Assembly: GCA_035577985.1 (NCBI GenBank)
Contig: DATJZY010000103.1
Location: forward strand, 1 to 62,852
Origin: Candidatus Eisenbacteria bacterium
GTDB taxonomy: Bacteria; Desulfobacterota; Binatia; DP-6
Reading direction: 5' to 3'
Length of the DNA: 62,852 nucleotides
Shown: positions 28,436 to 38,309 of the stretch, one piece after another
Numbering within the stretch: the first letter of the stretch is position 1
How the letters are laid out: each line of letters starts with the position of its first letter
The notes under the pieces: model-generated
The model's input: only the letters and a program-made list of their open reading frames with translations
Database searches by the model: none
What the model was told of the DNA's origin: nothing
Position numbers and translations under genes: made by a program

Positions 28436-28723
28436 GTGGACTTTACGAACCTGCTCGTCCCGCTCATCTGTGGTGCGGTCGGCGGCAACCTCGCGGCGGG
28501 CGCCATCCCGCAACGGAGCCTCGGCATCGTCGGCAACTCGCTGGCCGGCATCTTCGGCGTCGGGATCGGCGGCTCGTTGCTGCACGCCCTCGGGCTCTTC
28601 GCCACCCTGGACGCAGGTGGCGGCCTCGGCTCGATCCTCGGCCAGGTCGCGAGCGGGGGAGTCGGCGGCGTGGTGGTCCTCCTCGCCGTCGCCCTCGTCA
28701 AGGGCGCGCTGTCGAAGGCCTAG
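28436..28723 (+). CDS. Small glycine-rich membrane protein
   Basis: The 95-residue protein is hydrophobic and glycine-rich with three probable membrane helices (VPLICGAVGGNLAAGAI, SLAGIFGVGIGGSLLHALGL, GVGGVVVLLAVALVKGAL). The pattern recalls the GlsB/YeaQ/YmgE transglycosylase-associated family, though with low certainty. GTG 28436 has GAGGAG five bases upstream. It stands alone, convergent with the ArsA pair. Confidence 0.72.
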   Translation: MDFTNLLVPLICGAVGGNLAAGAIPQRSLGIVGNSLAGIFGVGIGGSLLHALGLFATLDAGGGLGSILGQVASGGVGGVVVLLAVALVKGALSKA

Positions 28724-28738
28724 ACGCGCAGCGGCCGA

Positions 28739-29878
28739 TTACGCGAACAGGTGCGCGTGCATCGCGGCGAGCGACGCGAGGTCGTGCACGTCGCGCGCGA
28801 AGTTCGGGACCTCGACGAACGGGATCGCCCGCGGCAGCTCGCTGCGGAACTGCTCGGTGCGGAGCTGCTCCCCGCGCGCGAGCGCCTGGTAGTCGGCAAA
28901 GTTGGCGGCGAGCGCCGCCGCTTCCGCGGCGCCGACGGCGCGAGCCAGCAGCCGCTCCATCTCGGTCGCGTCGTCCGGATCGACGACGTCGCCGCGCGCG
29001 CTCGCGCGGAGCTCCGGATGCACGCGATTCATGACGACGCCCTTGAGCGGCATGCCGAGCTCCGCCATCTTCCCGGCCAGGTACTCCGCGTCGCCCAGCA
29101 CCTGCTCCTCCGGGCTCGACACCACGACGAAGGCCGTCCCGGGGCCCCGCAGCACTTCGTAGGCCCGCTCGATGCGCACGTGGAAGTTCTCGAAGAGCCC
29201 GCTCATGCTGGCGAAGAAATCCGATATTTCGGCGAGCGCGGCGACGCCGGTCGCCTGCTCGAGGCGATGCAGGAGGAAGCCCGCCGTGCGGTTGACGGCG
29301 CGCAGCGCCGACCAGCCGGCGCTCCAGTAGGGCCGCACGAACCACTTGATCACGCTGCGATCGAGGAAGTCGTCGATCCGGCGCGGCGCTTCGAGGAAGT
29401 CGAGCGCGTGGCGCGTCGGCGGTGTGTCCACCACGATGAGGTCGTAGGCCCCGCTCTCGACCAGCACGCAGAGCTGCTCGATGGCCATGTACTCCTGCGA
29501 GCCGGCGAAGGTCTGCGACAGGTGCTGGTAGAACGCGTTGCCCAGGATGCGGGCGCGCGCCTCGGGCGGCGCGTGGCGTTCGACGAGCGCGTCCCACGCG
29601 CCCTTCTGGTCGAGCATCATCGCGGAGAGTGGCGCGCGCGGCTCGAGCCCCTGGGCGACGAAGAGCTCGCGGGGGATCTCGCGCGGCTCGTGACCCAGCG
29701 TCTCGAGACCGAGCGAGGTCGCGAGACGGCGCGCCGGATCGATCGTGAGCACGGCCGTCCGCCGGCCCTGGAGCGCCCCCCACACGGCGATCGAGGCCGC
29801 GACGGTCGTCTTCCCCACCCCGCCGCTGCCAGCGGAGATGACGACCTGGTGGCGCTCGACGAGCTTGCGGAGCTTCAT
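28739..29878 (-). CDS. ArsA/Get3-family ATPase (second of pair)
   Basis: The 379-residue P-loop ATPase has the deviant Walker [16 protein letters not shown] near residue 15, the switch DPARRLATSLG and VVDTPPTRHALDFLEAP. It lacks the metal-binding cysteine triad of arsenite pumps, so a Get3-like or regulatory role is likelier than arsenite export. Pairs of such ATPases are common in GC-rich bacteria and their role is unclear. ATGA overlaps the first ArsA gene, so a heterodimer is plausible. Confidence 0.85.
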   Translation of the reverse strand: MKLRKLVERHQVVISAGSGGVGKTTVAASIAVWGALQGRRTAVLTIDPARRLATSLGLETLGHEPREIPRELFVAQGLEPRAPLSAMMLDQKGAWDALVERHAPPEARARILGNAFYQHLSQTFAGSQEYMAIEQLCVLVESGAYDLIVVDTPPTRHALDFLEAPRRIDDFLDRSVIKWFVRPYWSAGWSALRAVNRTAGFLLHRLEQATGVAALAEISDFFASMSGLFENFHVRIERAYEVLRGPGTAFVVVSSPEEQVLGDAEYLAGKMAELGMPLKGVVMNRVHPELRASARGDVVDPDDATEMERLLARAVGAAEAAALAANFADYQALARGEQLRTEQFRSELPRAIPFVEVPNFARDVHDLASLAAMHAHLFA

Positions 29879-30837
29879 GCCCGGCGCGCGGCCGGTAGGG
29901 CCGCACCCTCCTCGAGGTGCCGCGACAGGAGGTCGATCTCGGCGGCGCCGAACTCCTCGGCGAAGAGGTACGGCAGCTCGACGATCGACGCCTGCCCGAG
30001 CGCGGCGCGCAAGCGCTCGGCGTGCTGCGCGTTGATCGCGGCCCAGCCGCTCTCCTCGGTCGCGCGCGCGGCGACCGCGGCGAGGATCGTGCGCTCGTCG
30101 CCGTGCGCCGCCTCCGCCGCGCGCTCGACCCGCTCGATCACCTCGGCGGTGAAGCGACGCGCGTGCATGCGGTTCACGATGACCGCGCCGATCGGCAGGT
30201 GGAGCGGGCCGGCGATCTGCGCGTGCGCCTCGAGCGTCTCGGTGACCGGCATGTCCTCGGCCAGCGTCACGAGGTGCACCGCGGTCGTCGCCGGATCCTG
30301 CAACAGCTCCACGACCTTCGTCGCCTCGCGCTCGACGAGCCCGGCCCCGAACGTGTCGCGGGCGGCCTGCGGCATGCGGAGATAGTGCAGGCCGTGACCG
30401 GTCGCCGGCGCGTCGACGACGATCACGTCCCACGCCGGACGCGTGCCCTCGCGACGCGTCGCCTCGTACCAGACCTTGCCGACCGTCATCAGCTCCTTCA
30501 ACCCCGGCGCCGCGGCCACGAAGTACTGGTAGATGCGGCTCGAGAACACGGTCGAGAGCAGACGGCGCACCGGGATGATGAGGCCGAGATACTCTTCGAG
30601 CGCAGCGCGGCCGTCGATCGAGACCACGGAGAGGTTCGCGTCGATCGCGCTCGGCGTGCCAACCGACGCAGGTGCCCCGAGCACGGCGGGCAGGCGCCCG
30701 CCCGCCTCCATCTCGACCGCGAGCGTCCGAAACCCCCGCCGCGCGAACAGGCGCGCCAGCGCGCACGCGACCGTCGTCTTCCCCACCCCGCCCTTGCCGA
30801 CGACGAAGTGCAGCCGCCGCGCGAACGGCGCGGTCAC
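29875..30837 (-). CDS. ArsA/Get3-family ATPase (first of pair)
   Basis: The 320-residue protein begins with [20 protein letters not shown], the ArsA Walker A, and has [17 protein letters not shown] as switch II/Walker B. It is shorter than its partner and lacks the duplicated half of arsenical-pump ArsA. The GTG start overlaps the fabF stop (GTGA) and the stop overlaps the second ATPase gene, so the three are one operon downstream of an ECF transporter. Confidence 0.85.
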   Translation of the reverse strand: MTAPFARRLHFVVGKGGVGKTTVACALARLFARRGFRTLAVEMEAGGRLPAVLGAPASVGTPSAIDANLSVVSIDGRAALEEYLGLIIPVRRLLSTVFSSRIYQYFVAAAPGLKELMTVGKVWYEATRREGTRPAWDVIVVDAPATGHGLHYLRMPQAARDTFGAGLVEREATKVVELLQDPATTAVHLVTLAEDMPVTETLEAHAQIAGPLHLPIGAVIVNRMHARRFTAEVIERVERAAEAAHGDERTILAAVAARATEESGWAAINAQHAERLRAALGQASIVELPYLFAEEFGAAEIDLLSRHLEEGAALPAARRA

Positions 30838-32126
30838 GACAGGCGCCGGAACGCGAGGCAGACGTTCGTCCCGCCGAACCCGAAGGAGTTGGAGAGCGCC
30901 ACCTCGACCGACGCTTCACGCGCCGTGTGCGGGACGTAGTCGAGGTCGCACGCGGCGTCGGGATGGTCGAGGTTGATCGTCGGCGGCAGGACGGAGTCGC
31001 GGAGCGCCAGCACGGTGATGCCGGCCTCGACGGCGCCGGCCGCACCGAGAAGGTGGCCGGTCATGGACTTCGTCGAGCTGATGGCGAGCCGCCGGGCATG
31101 CTCGCCGAAGACGCGCTTCACCGCCAGCGTCTCCGCCTCGTCATTGTACGGCGTGCTCGTGCCGTGCGCGTTCACGTAGCCGACGGCCTCGGGCGCGATC
31201 GCGGCGTCCTCGAGGGCGAGCGCCATGCACTCGGCGGCGCCGACGCCCTCGGGCGCGGGCTGGGTCATGTGATAGGCGTCGCAGTTCGCGCCGTAGCCCG
31301 CGATCTCGACCAGCGGCCGCGCGCCGCGCGCCGTCGCGTGCTCGAGCGACTCCAGCACGAGCATGCCGGCGCCCTCGGCGATGACGAAGCCTTCGCGGTC
31401 CTGGTCGAAGGGGCGGCTCGCGCGCGTCGGATCGTCGTTGTAGCTGGTCGCGAGGGCGCGCATGGCGGCGAACCCGCCGACGCCGATCAGCGTCACCGGC
31501 GCCTCGGCGCCGCCGGCGAGCATGACGTCCTGGGTGCCGTCGCGGATGAGACGCACGGCCTCGCCGAGCGCGTGGGCGCCCGACGAGCAGGCGCTCGTCG
31601 TGGCGAAGTTCGGGCCGCGCGCCCCGAAGCGCATCGCCACGTGGCCAGCGGCCATGTTCGGGATGATTCGCGGGATGAAAAACGGCGAGACCTTTCGGAA
31701 CTCCTTGCGTACGAAGAGGCCGTAGGCCTCCTCGATGCTCGACACCCCGCCCATGCCGACGCCGACGATCACGCCGGCGCGCGCCGGATGCGCGAACGGC
31801 ACCGGCAGCCCGGCCTCGGCGACCGCCATCTGCGCCGCCGCGAGCGCGTACTGGACGACCAGGTCGGTCTTCTTGAGGTCCTTCTTCTCGAGCCACTGCA
31901 GGGGCTCGAAGTCCGGGACCTCGCCGCCGATGCGCACCGGCAGGTACGAAGCGTCGAAGCGCGACACGGGGCGAACGCCCGATCGTCCGGCAATCAACCC
32001 CTTCCACGTCGTCTCGGCGCCGGTCCCGAGGGGCGTGACCAGCCCGACGCCCGTCACGACGACGCGGCGCCGTCTGCCGTTGCCGTACAAGGTTGCGATG
32101 CTAGGGGCCGCCCCGCGGGTAGTCAA
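30834..32126 (-). CDS. fabF: 3-oxoacyl-ACP synthase II
   Basis: FabF condenses malonyl-ACP with a growing acyl chain. The 430-residue product has the Cys-His-His triad: [32 protein letters not shown] and [19 protein letters not shown], and ends with the usual [11 protein letters not shown]. The start is uncertain: TTG 32126 lies one base after the ecfT stop and suits coupling, but TTG 32090 or a codon just before RRVVVTGVG is possible. No acpP or fabG is adjacent, so it may be a second condensing enzyme. Confidence 0.93.
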   Translation of the reverse strand: MTTRGAAPSIATLYGNGRRRRVVVTGVGLVTPLGTGAETTWKGLIAGRSGVRPVSRFDASYLPVRIGGEVPDFEPLQWLEKKDLKKTDLVVQYALAAAQMAVAEAGLPVPFAHPARAGVIVGVGMGGVSSIEEAYGLFVRKEFRKVSPFFIPRIIPNMAAGHVAMRFGARGPNFATTSACSSGAHALGEAVRLIRDGTQDVMLAGGAEAPVTLIGVGGFAAMRALATSYNDDPTRASRPFDQDREGFVIAEGAGMLVLESLEHATARGARPLVEIAGYGANCDAYHMTQPAPEGVGAAECMALALEDAAIAPEAVGYVNAHGTSTPYNDEAETLAVKRVFGEHARRLAISSTKSMTGHLLGAAGAVEAGITVLALRDSVLPPTINLDHPDAACDLDYVPHTAREASVEVALSNSFGFGGTNVCLAFRRLS

Positions 32127-32127
32127 C

Positions 32128-32886
32128 TCATCGTGCGAGCACGCCGAGCCCGTGCGCCCACAGCGCGAGGTAGCTCACCATCACGCCGAGCGCGGCGAGA
32201 CCGGCGACGAGATCGCGCCGCGCCGGGCGCGCCCGCAGATACGTCGTCCGCGGGCGACCCGAGTTGAAACCGCGCAGCTCGAGCGCCATCGCCATGCGAT
32301 CGGCGCGACGGAGCGCGCCCACGAACACCGGAACGATGACGGGGACGAACCGGCGCAGGCGGACGATCACTCCGCCCTCGTCCATGCGAAGCCCGCGGCA
32401 GCGCTGGGCCTGGACGATCGTCCCGGCCGCGTCGAAGAAGAGTGGCACGAGGCGGAAGGCGAGCGTCAGCACGAACCCGATCTTGTACGGTACGCCGAGC
32501 CGTCCGAGGGCGTACGCGATCTCCTCCACGCGCGTGGTGGCAAGGAAGAGGAGCCCGGTCGCGAGGAAGGTGTCGAGCCGGATGGCGGTCGAGAGGCCGA
32601 ACTCGAAGCCCGCGCGGGTCGGCACGAACACGGTCTTGAAGAAGAACGTCCACACGACGAGCGTGAACACGAACACGACCACGAACAGCGTCCGGAAGCG
32701 GCGGACCACCGGCAGCGCATCCGCCACGACGAGCAGCACGCCCACGATCGCGCCGAGCGGCAGGAGGTACGCCGGCGCGTCGACGACGAAGGCCGCCAGC
32801 ACGAGGGCGACCAGCCCCGCGAGCTTCGTCACCGGATGCAATCGGTGGAGCGGGCTCGGCGTCGGCACGTAGAGCGAGAGCGTCAC
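32128..32886 (-). CDS. ecfT: ECF transporter T component
   Basis: EcfT is the membrane scaffold that joins an S component to the ATPases. The 252-residue product has several helices and the coupling motif [13 protein letters not shown] followed by [10 protein letters not shown], matching the two Ala-Arg-Gly signatures of EcfT. GTG 32886 overlaps the ATPase gene's stop by 4 nt. Confidence 0.9.
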   Translation of the reverse strand: MTLSLYVPTPSPLHRLHPVTKLAGLVALVLAAFVVDAPAYLLPLGAIVGVLLVVADALPVVRRFRTLFVVVFVFTLVVWTFFFKTVFVPTRAGFEFGLSTAIRLDTFLATGLLFLATTRVEEIAYALGRLGVPYKIGFVLTLAFRLVPLFFDAAGTIVQAQRCRGLRMDEGGVIVRLRRFVPVIVPVFVGALRRADRMAMALELRGFNSGRPRTTYLRARPARRDLVAGLAALGVMVSYLALWAHGLGVLAR

Positions 32887-34556
32887 GAGCGTCCCCCGCG
32901 TGGCATCCAGGCCAGGAGCTCCTCGACCGTGAGCGGCGTGCAACCGAACGCCTGTCCGAGCCGCGTCACGTCGGGGGCACGGAACGAGGCGTGCGCGACG
33001 AGGGCCGGATCGGCGAAGAACCCGCGCACCGGTCCGTCGTAGCCGATCCGGCCCTGCGCCAGGAGGACGACGCGCTCGGCGTACTCGGCGATCACCCAGG
33101 GCGTGTGCGTGATGATGACGATCGTGCGGCCGGCGGCGTTGAGTGCGCGCAGGAGCTCGAGCATCCGCACCTGCTCGGGATGGTCGAGGCCCGTCGTCGG
33201 CTCGTCGAGGACGAGGGTCTCGGGGCGCATCGCGAGCACCGAGGCGACGGCGAGGCGTTGCCGCGCGCCCTTGTCGAGGAGGAACGGATCGGCCGACCGG
33301 TCCGCCAGGCCGACTGCGGCCAGCGCTTCGTCGACGCGGGCCGCGACCTCGTCCGCAGCGAGGCCGAGGTTGCGGGGCCCGAACGCGACCTCGTCGGCGA
33401 CGGTGGCGGCGAAGAGCTGGTGGTCGGGATCCTGGAAGACGAAACCGACGCGCCCGGCCACGCCTTCGAGCGAGAGCGTCGCGATGTCGGTCCCGGCCAG
33501 GAGGACGCGTCCGTCCGTGGGCGCGAGGAGCCCGTTCATGTGCTTCGCGAGGGTCGTCTTGCCCGATCCGTTGCGTCCGACGAGCGCCAGGAGATCGCCG
33601 CGGCCGACGGTCAGGCTGACGTCGCGCAGGGCTTCGCGTCCGTCGCCGTAGCGGTGCGTCACGTGCTCGATCCGCACGAGCGGCTCGCGCGCGCGCGGCG
33701 GTGGGTCGGGAGCCGTCGGCGGCACTGGCACGAGGCGGCGAGCCCGCAGGCGATCGGCGGCCGTCTCGACGTCGAGCGGCGGATCGGCGAGACCGAGCGC
33801 GGCGAAGACGCGCGCCGCATCCGGCGGCCGAACCCCGGCGGTCTCGCATCGCTTCGCATCCCCGAGGACGAGCGCGGGCGGACCGGCCGCGATCACCCGA
33901 CCCGACTGCAGGAGCACGACGAGGTCGGCCCGCTCGGCGGCAACCGTGTCGTGCTCGACGAGGACGACGGTGCGGCCGCGCGCAGTCGCGCCGTCGAGCA
34001 CGCCCAGCACCTCGCGCCGCCCGACGGGATCGAGATCCGTCGTCGGCTCGTCGAGCACCAGGATGTCGGGCTCGAGTGCCAGCAGCCCCGCGATCGCGAG
34101 CCGCTGCTTCTCGCCGCCCGAGAGGGTCGTCGGATCGCGCCCCTCGAAGCCCGTGAGCCCGACGGCGCCGAGCGCCGCGGCGATCCGCTCGGGCATCCGG
34201 GCAGGCGGCACGCCCATCTGCTCGAGCCCGAAGACGACCTCCTGCGTGACGTCGGTCGAGAAGAGCTGCGCCTCGAAGTCCTGGAACACCATGCCGATCG
34301 TGCCCGCGAGATCGCCGACGGTCCGGTCGGAGACGAGCTGGTCGCCGAGCCGCACCTCGCCCGACACCGTGGCCGGCGTGAAGCAGGGCACGATACGGGC
34401 AAGGCAGCTCGCCAGGGTGGTCTTGCCGGCGCCCGTCGCGCCCATGACGAGGGTGAGCGTCCCCGCGCCGAGACGCAGCGATACGTCCTCGAGCGCCGGA
34501 CGCTCCCGCCCGTCGTAGCGGCACGTGAGCGCGCGCGTCTCGACGCCCGCGCTCAC
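32883..34556 (-). CDS. ECF transporter fused ATPase A1A2
   Basis: The 557-residue protein contains two complete ABC ATPase domains in one chain. The first has MGATGAGKTT and LSGGEKQRLAIAGLLALEPD, and the second has VGRNGSGKTTLAKHMNG and KGARQRLAVASVLAMRPETL. The second signature LLDKGARQRL departs from LSGG. Each has Walker B followed by DEPTT. Most ECF systems use separate EcfA1 and EcfA2; a fusion is less common. It overlaps the S and T genes by 4 nt. Confidence 0.93.
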   Translation of the reverse strand: MSAGVETRALTCRYDGRERPALEDVSLRLGAGTLTLVMGATGAGKTTLASCLARIVPCFTPATVSGEVRLGDQLVSDRTVGDLAGTIGMVFQDFEAQLFSTDVTQEVVFGLEQMGVPPARMPERIAAALGAVGLTGFEGRDPTTLSGGEKQRLAIAGLLALEPDILVLDEPTTDLDPVGRREVLGVLDGATARGRTVVLVEHDTVAAERADLVVLLQSGRVIAAGPPALVLGDAKRCETAGVRPPDAARVFAALGLADPPLDVETAADRLRARRLVPVPPTAPDPPPRAREPLVRIEHVTHRYGDGREALRDVSLTVGRGDLLALVGRNGSGKTTLAKHMNGLLAPTDGRVLLAGTDIATLSLEGVAGRVGFVFQDPDHQLFAATVADEVAFGPRNLGLAADEVAARVDEALAAVGLADRSADPFLLDKGARQRLAVASVLAMRPETLVLDEPTTGLDHPEQVRMLELLRALNAAGRTIVIITHTPWVIAEYAERVVLLAQGRIGYDGPVRGFFADPALVAHASFRAPDVTRLGQAFGCTPLTVEELLAWMPRGGRS

Positions 34557-35329
34557 AGGAGCGCGAGCCCCACCGCCGCCGTCGCGATGATGGGCAGGAG
34601 ACCGAGCCCCATCTCCGCCGTCCCACCCGTCGTGTGCACGACCGACCACGGCGGCGTCCACCGTCCGAGCCCGATGAGCTCGCCTGCGGCGAACCCACCG
34701 ACCGTGCCGGCGACGACGAGCGCGACGCCGAGCGCCCGGCGCGCGCGAGACGTCGGCGCGCGCGGCGGCAGCAGATCGCGGAAGAGCAGACGCGCCCGCG
34801 CGATGCGCGGATACAGGACGCCCAGGAGGAGCGGCGCCAGGACCGCCGCCGCGACGAGGTTGTTCGCGAGCACGAGCGGCCCCAGCACCGTGAACGGATG
34901 GAAGCCGAGCGTGTGCAGACCCCAGCCGACGATCGTCGCGCAGAGCGTGCTCGCGAGCGCGATGACGAGCAGGAGCCCGAGCCAGCGCACGGGGCCGCCG
35001 CCGACGGGCGGCGCGTCCGTCACGGCGCCCCAGACCGCGTACGGCACGAGGCCGTAGCCCAGGTTCGCCACGAAGCCGAACAGGTCGCCCGGCCCGAGAC
35101 CGCCGAAGAAGTCGCCGATCAGGTTGCCGAACGCCGCGCCCCACGCCCCCGCCGGCCCGAACAGGAAGGAGCACACGATCGGCACCGCGTTGGCCGGCCG
35201 GAACTCGGTGACCCCGGGGATCAGGGGAACCACCTTGAAGGGAATGAGGATGGCGGCGTAGAGCGCCGCGCAGATCGCGGTGAGCACGACCATGCGCGTC
35301 GAGCGCCACATCGCGAAGAGCCCGGCCAC
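34553..35329 (-). CDS. ECF transporter S component, substrate unknown
   Basis: The 258-residue membrane protein has six or so helices. The N-terminal TAICAALYAAILIPF, the PGVTEFRPANAVPIVCSFLF and the GDFFGGLGPGDLFGFVANLG segments are like S components of vitamin or precursor uptake systems. I cannot name the substrate; there is no riboswitch upstream to indicate it. GTG 35329 and ATG 35311 are both possible, the first lying close to a candidate promoter. Confidence 0.8.
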   Translation of the reverse strand: MAGLFAMWRSTRMVVLTAICAALYAAILIPFKVVPLIPGVTEFRPANAVPIVCSFLFGPAGAWGAAFGNLIGDFFGGLGPGDLFGFVANLGYGLVPYAVWGAVTDAPPVGGGPVRWLGLLLVIALASTLCATIVGWGLHTLGFHPFTVLGPLVLANNLVAAAVLAPLLLGVLYPRIARARLLFRDLLPPRAPTSRARRALGVALVVAGTVGGFAAGELIGLGRWTPPWSVVHTTGGTAEMGLGLLPIIATAAVGLALL

Positions 35330-35338
35330 GTGGTTCGC

Positions 35339-35367
35339 CCGTTATCCGCCCGCAGGTGCTCCTTCAA
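35339..35367 (-). promoter_or_regulatory. Putative promoter for the ECF operon
   Basis: On the minus strand TTGAAG (35367-35362), 17 bp and TAACGG (35344-35339). The predicted start near 35332 is a few bases before GTG 35329. Confidence 0.35.
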
Positions 35368-35377
35368 CTCGCGCGCG

Positions 35378-35406
35378 TTGACTCCCCGTGGGCCATCCTC
35401 TAGGTG
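35378..35406 (+). promoter_or_regulatory. Putative promoter for bamD, possibly leaderless
   Basis: TTGACT (35378-35383), a 17-bp spacer and TAGGTG (35401-35406). The -10 box ends 6 nt before ATG 35413, so transcription may begin on the start codon. Confidence 0.42.
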
Positions 35407-35412
35407 CCTCGC

Positions 35413-36282
35413 ATGTCGCTGCGTACCCTGGTGGTCGCCGTCGTGCTGGTCGCGGGCGCGCTCGGCTGCGCCGGCAAGAAGCCGACGCTTCCCGCCGACG
35501 AGCTGTGGACCGAGGCCAACGAGGCGTTCGAGGACGAGGCCTACGACTACGCCGTCCAGAAGTACAAGGCCCTCCTCGACCAGTATCCGTTCGACGCCCA
35601 CGCCGAGGAGGCGGAGCTGAAGATCGCGCAAGCGTACTACCAGGCCGATCGTTACCCGGAGGCGATCGCCGCGTTCGGCAACTTCGAGCGCATGCACCCG
35701 ACGAGTCCGTTCCTGCCGTCGGTCGAGTACTACCGCGGCCTCTCCTACATGGCGCAGTACACGACCGCCGATCGCGATCAGCAGGCGATCAAGAACGCGC
35801 TCACGTCGTTCCACAACATCGTCGACCGGTTCCCGAATACGCCCTGGGCCGAGCGTGCCAACATTCGCATTCGCGAGTGCCGCGAAGCGCTCGCACGGCA
35901 CGAGGCCGAGGTCGCCACCTACTACCTGCGGCGCAAGAGCATCCGGGCGGCCGAGAGCCGGCTGCGGGGCCTGCTGACCGAATACCCCGAGACCGACGCG
36001 ACCGCCGACGTGCTGGCGACGTTCGGCGCAGCGTACACGGACCGCGAGGAGACCGAGGGTGCGAAGCTCGCGTACGAGACGATCCTGCAGCTACGCCCGC
36101 AGGGCCCGCTCGGCGAGGAAGCCCGCAAGGAGCTCGGCAGCGACCCGCCTCCGACCGACGAGGCCCTACCAAAGCTGGTCGCGTTCATCGACAGCTCGCG
36201 CGTGCGTCCCGATCGCGTCGCCGTCCCCAAAGCCGTGTCGGCGTATCCCGACACGGGCAACACGACCGGCCAGCGCTACTGA
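35413..36282 (+). CDS. bamD: Outer membrane assembly lipoprotein BamD
   Basis: BamD is a lipoprotein of the beta-barrel assembly machine. The 289-residue product has a lipoprotein signal ending VAGALGC (Cys 20) and TPR repeats with the family segments DELWTEANEAFEDEAYDYAV, LLDQYPFDAHAEEAELKIAQ and FERMHPTSPFLPSVEYYRGL. ATG 35413 gives the standard signal peptide; GTG 35404 lies inside the likely -10 box. Confidence 0.92.
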   Translation: MSLRTLVVAVVLVAGALGCAGKKPTLPADELWTEANEAFEDEAYDYAVQKYKALLDQYPFDAHAEEAELKIAQAYYQADRYPEAIAAFGNFERMHPTSPFLPSVEYYRGLSYMAQYTTADRDQQAIKNALTSFHNIVDRFPNTPWAERANIRIRECREALARHEAEVATYYLRRKSIRAAESRLRGLLTEYPETDATADVLATFGAAYTDREETEGAKLAYETILQLRPQGPLGEEARKELGSDPPPTDEALPKLVAFIDSSRVRPDRVAVPKAVSAYPDTGNTTGQRY

Positions 36283-36590
36283 AGCTGCTCTCCGTCCTCG
36301 ACGACGGGCTCATCGCGGCGCTTCGCGCGTCGGACCGGCGTCTCGTCCGGCTCGAGACCGGCGGGGAGGGGTGACGGCGGAGCGGTCCGCGAGGTCGGGG
36401 GCAGGGCTTCGGCTTCGGCTACGCCGCGCGACAGGACACGCGGCTCGTCTCGGGGCTACATTTCGTCGCGCCGCTTCGCAGGCGCCTCCGCCCTGCCCCC
36501 GACCTAGCGACGCCACGCCGCCGCACGCCCGCGCGTCGCCGGTCGGCGCGACGCCGCTTTCGCGCTCCGACGCTTCGGCCACGTGGAGCC
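36283..36590. other. Gene-free gap holding a REPIN-like element
   Basis: The gap between bamD and the convergent amidohydrolase contains the 122-bp palindromic unit at 36388-36509. A further small dyad near 36525-36545 may terminate the minus-strand operon. No coding region is supported. Confidence 0.6.
36388..36509. repeat. REPIN/MITE-like palindromic element, copy 1
   Basis: Terminal arms 36388-36407 and 36490-36509 are inverted with 19 of 20 matches. Inside them CTTCGGCTTCGGCT and CGCCGCGCGACA on the left and CGTCGCGCCGCTTCGCAGG on the right are shared with copy 2 at 62595-62717, while the central 30 bp differ. That is the layout of two inverted REP units around a variable middle. Confidence 0.75.
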
Positions 36591-38300
36591 CTACGAAGCT
36601 TCGAACACCGTCCGTCCCGCGACGACGGTGCGGAGAACGCGTGTGGACGGCAGGTCGTCGAGCGAGCAGGCGAGCGGGTCGCGGTCGACGACGATGAAGT
36701 CGGCGTGGCTGCCGGGGGCGAGCGTGCCGATGCCGTCCCAGCCGAGCACGCGCGCGGCGTCGCGGGTCCACATGGAGAGCGCCTCGGCGCGCGTCACCTT
36801 CTGCGCGGGGCCGTCGTTGCGATGGCCGCTGCCGCAGAATCGGTGCGTCTCGGCGAGCTGGACGTGCTCGAAGACGTTCTTCGGCCCCCAATCGGTGCCG
36901 CAGCCGACGACGAGGCCGGCGTCGAGCAGCCGGCGCAGCGGGATCAGATCCGCCCAGACGTGCCGCCCCACGCGCTCGGCGAAGAGATCGCCCTTCCCCC
37001 ACGAGAACGACATGCTGGTCGTCACGCGAAAGCCGAGCGCGGCGTAGCGGCGTGCCTGCTCCGGGGTCACGAGGTAGGCGTGCTGCAGGATCCAGCCGCG
37101 CTCGCGTATCGACGGATCGCGCGCCGCCACCGCCTCGGCGCGCGGCAGGAAGTCGTCGTGGTCGCGGTAGCCGGCGCCGATGAAGTTGAGTCGCAGCCCG
37201 CGCGCCGCGCAGAACCCGAGCGCACGCTCCTCCTTCTCCGGCTCGACGAACGTGACGCCCGTGGTCGGCTCGCCGTACGGACCGCGGTAGGGCTCGTGCA
37301 TGCGCAGGAAGCCGGGCCAGCAAGGGCCGCCGCGCGAGAGCGTGACGCCGTCGGCGCGTAGCCAGTCGTCGCTCCGGTCGGTCATGGCGAGCGCTTCCTC
37401 CAGGTGCTCGTCGAACTCCGCCATCGACAGCCCGTGCGTCCAGGGAAGCCCGTACGCCTCCGCCTCGAGCGCGGTCAGCACCCGAACGGTGAGCGCTCCC
37501 TCGGCGCGTAGCGCGCGGTAGGCCCCGATCTCGCCGTGACCCATCGCGTGGCCCTCGTACACCGCCGTCACGCCGAGACGGTTGTACGCCGCCATCGCGC
37601 GGCGCGCCCCGGGCAGCACCGTCTCCGGTCGCAGGAGCGGGAGCTCGCGGAGCAGCCGGTTCATGAACGCGTCGTTCGTGTAGTAGTTGTTGACCGAGCC
37701 CGTGAGGCGGCCGGTCGGCTCGCCGCCCGCGTCCTTCTCGATCCACACGTTCTCGACCCGAGCCGGCGTCTCGCGCCCGAGGCCGAGCGCCGCGAGGCCC
37801 GCGGAGTTGAACGCGCACACGTTGGGGATGACGGGCGCCCACGCCTGGATCCACACGGGGTGGTCGCGCGTCGCGCGATCGAGGACGTGCCGGTCGGGCA
37901 GCATGCGCTCGGGAAGGTCGCGCCACGAGCGACGCAGGAAGTAATGGGGCTCGCCGACCGGCGTCGCCATGACCCACTCGCCCGGCGGCGTCCCGGCGGC
38001 GCGACGGGCCAGGCGCGCGACGATGTCGTCGTGGTCGCGCGCGTCCGAGAGGTCGACCAGCGGCTCGGCGAAGGCGCCGAAGTGGATCAGGTGCGGATGC
38101 GTGTCGACGAGGCCCGGCATGATGGTCGCGCCGCCGACCGGCACGCGCACGGCGCCGGCACCCGCGACGCGCGCCATGTCGGACGCCGTCCCGACGGCGG
38201 CGACCTTCCCGTCGCGCACGACGAGCGCCTCGGCCGGCGGCGTCCCGCCGTCCATCACCAGCACGCGGCCACCGTGGTAGAGGGTCGTCCCCCGCTCCAT
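36591..38300 (-). CDS. Amidohydrolase family protein (YtcJ-like)
   Basis: The 569-residue protein belongs to the amidohydrolase-3/YtcJ group of metal-dependent hydrolases. It has the metal-binding PGLVDTHPHLIHFGAF near residue 63, a histidine in WILQHAYLVTPEQAR, and the late GTDWGPKN aspartate, plus the typical flanking beta-barrel parts (VLVMDGGTPPAEALVVRDGK, GSHADFIVVDRDPL). The substrate is unknown. It is the last gene of a minus-strand cluster with msrA, an SDR and a methyltransferase. Confidence 0.88.
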   Translation of the reverse strand: MERGTTLYHGGRVLVMDGGTPPAEALVVRDGKVAAVGTASDMARVAGAGAVRVPVGGATIMPGLVDTHPHLIHFGAFAEPLVDLSDARDHDDIVARLARRAAGTPPGEWVMATPVGEPHYFLRRSWRDLPERMLPDRHVLDRATRDHPVWIQAWAPVIPNVCAFNSAGLAALGLGRETPARVENVWIEKDAGGEPTGRLTGSVNNYYTNDAFMNRLLRELPLLRPETVLPGARRAMAAYNRLGVTAVYEGHAMGHGEIGAYRALRAEGALTVRVLTALEAEAYGLPWTHGLSMAEFDEHLEEALAMTDRSDDWLRADGVTLSRGGPCWPGFLRMHEPYRGPYGEPTTGVTFVEPEKEERALGFCAARGLRLNFIGAGYRDHDDFLPRAEAVAARDPSIRERGWILQHAYLVTPEQARRYAALGFRVTTSMSFSWGKGDLFAERVGRHVWADLIPLRRLLDAGLVVGCGTDWGPKNVFEHVQLAETHRFCGSGHRNDGPAQKVTRAEALSMWTRDAARVLGWDGIGTLAPGSHADFIVVDRDPLACSLDDLPSTRVLRTVVAGRTVFEAS

Positions 38301-38309
38301 CGCTCGCTC

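Noticed and set aside
28739..30837. The ArsA pair as an arsenite efflux system.
   Set aside because: No arsB, arsR or arsC is present and the cysteine triad for As(III) is missing in both proteins.
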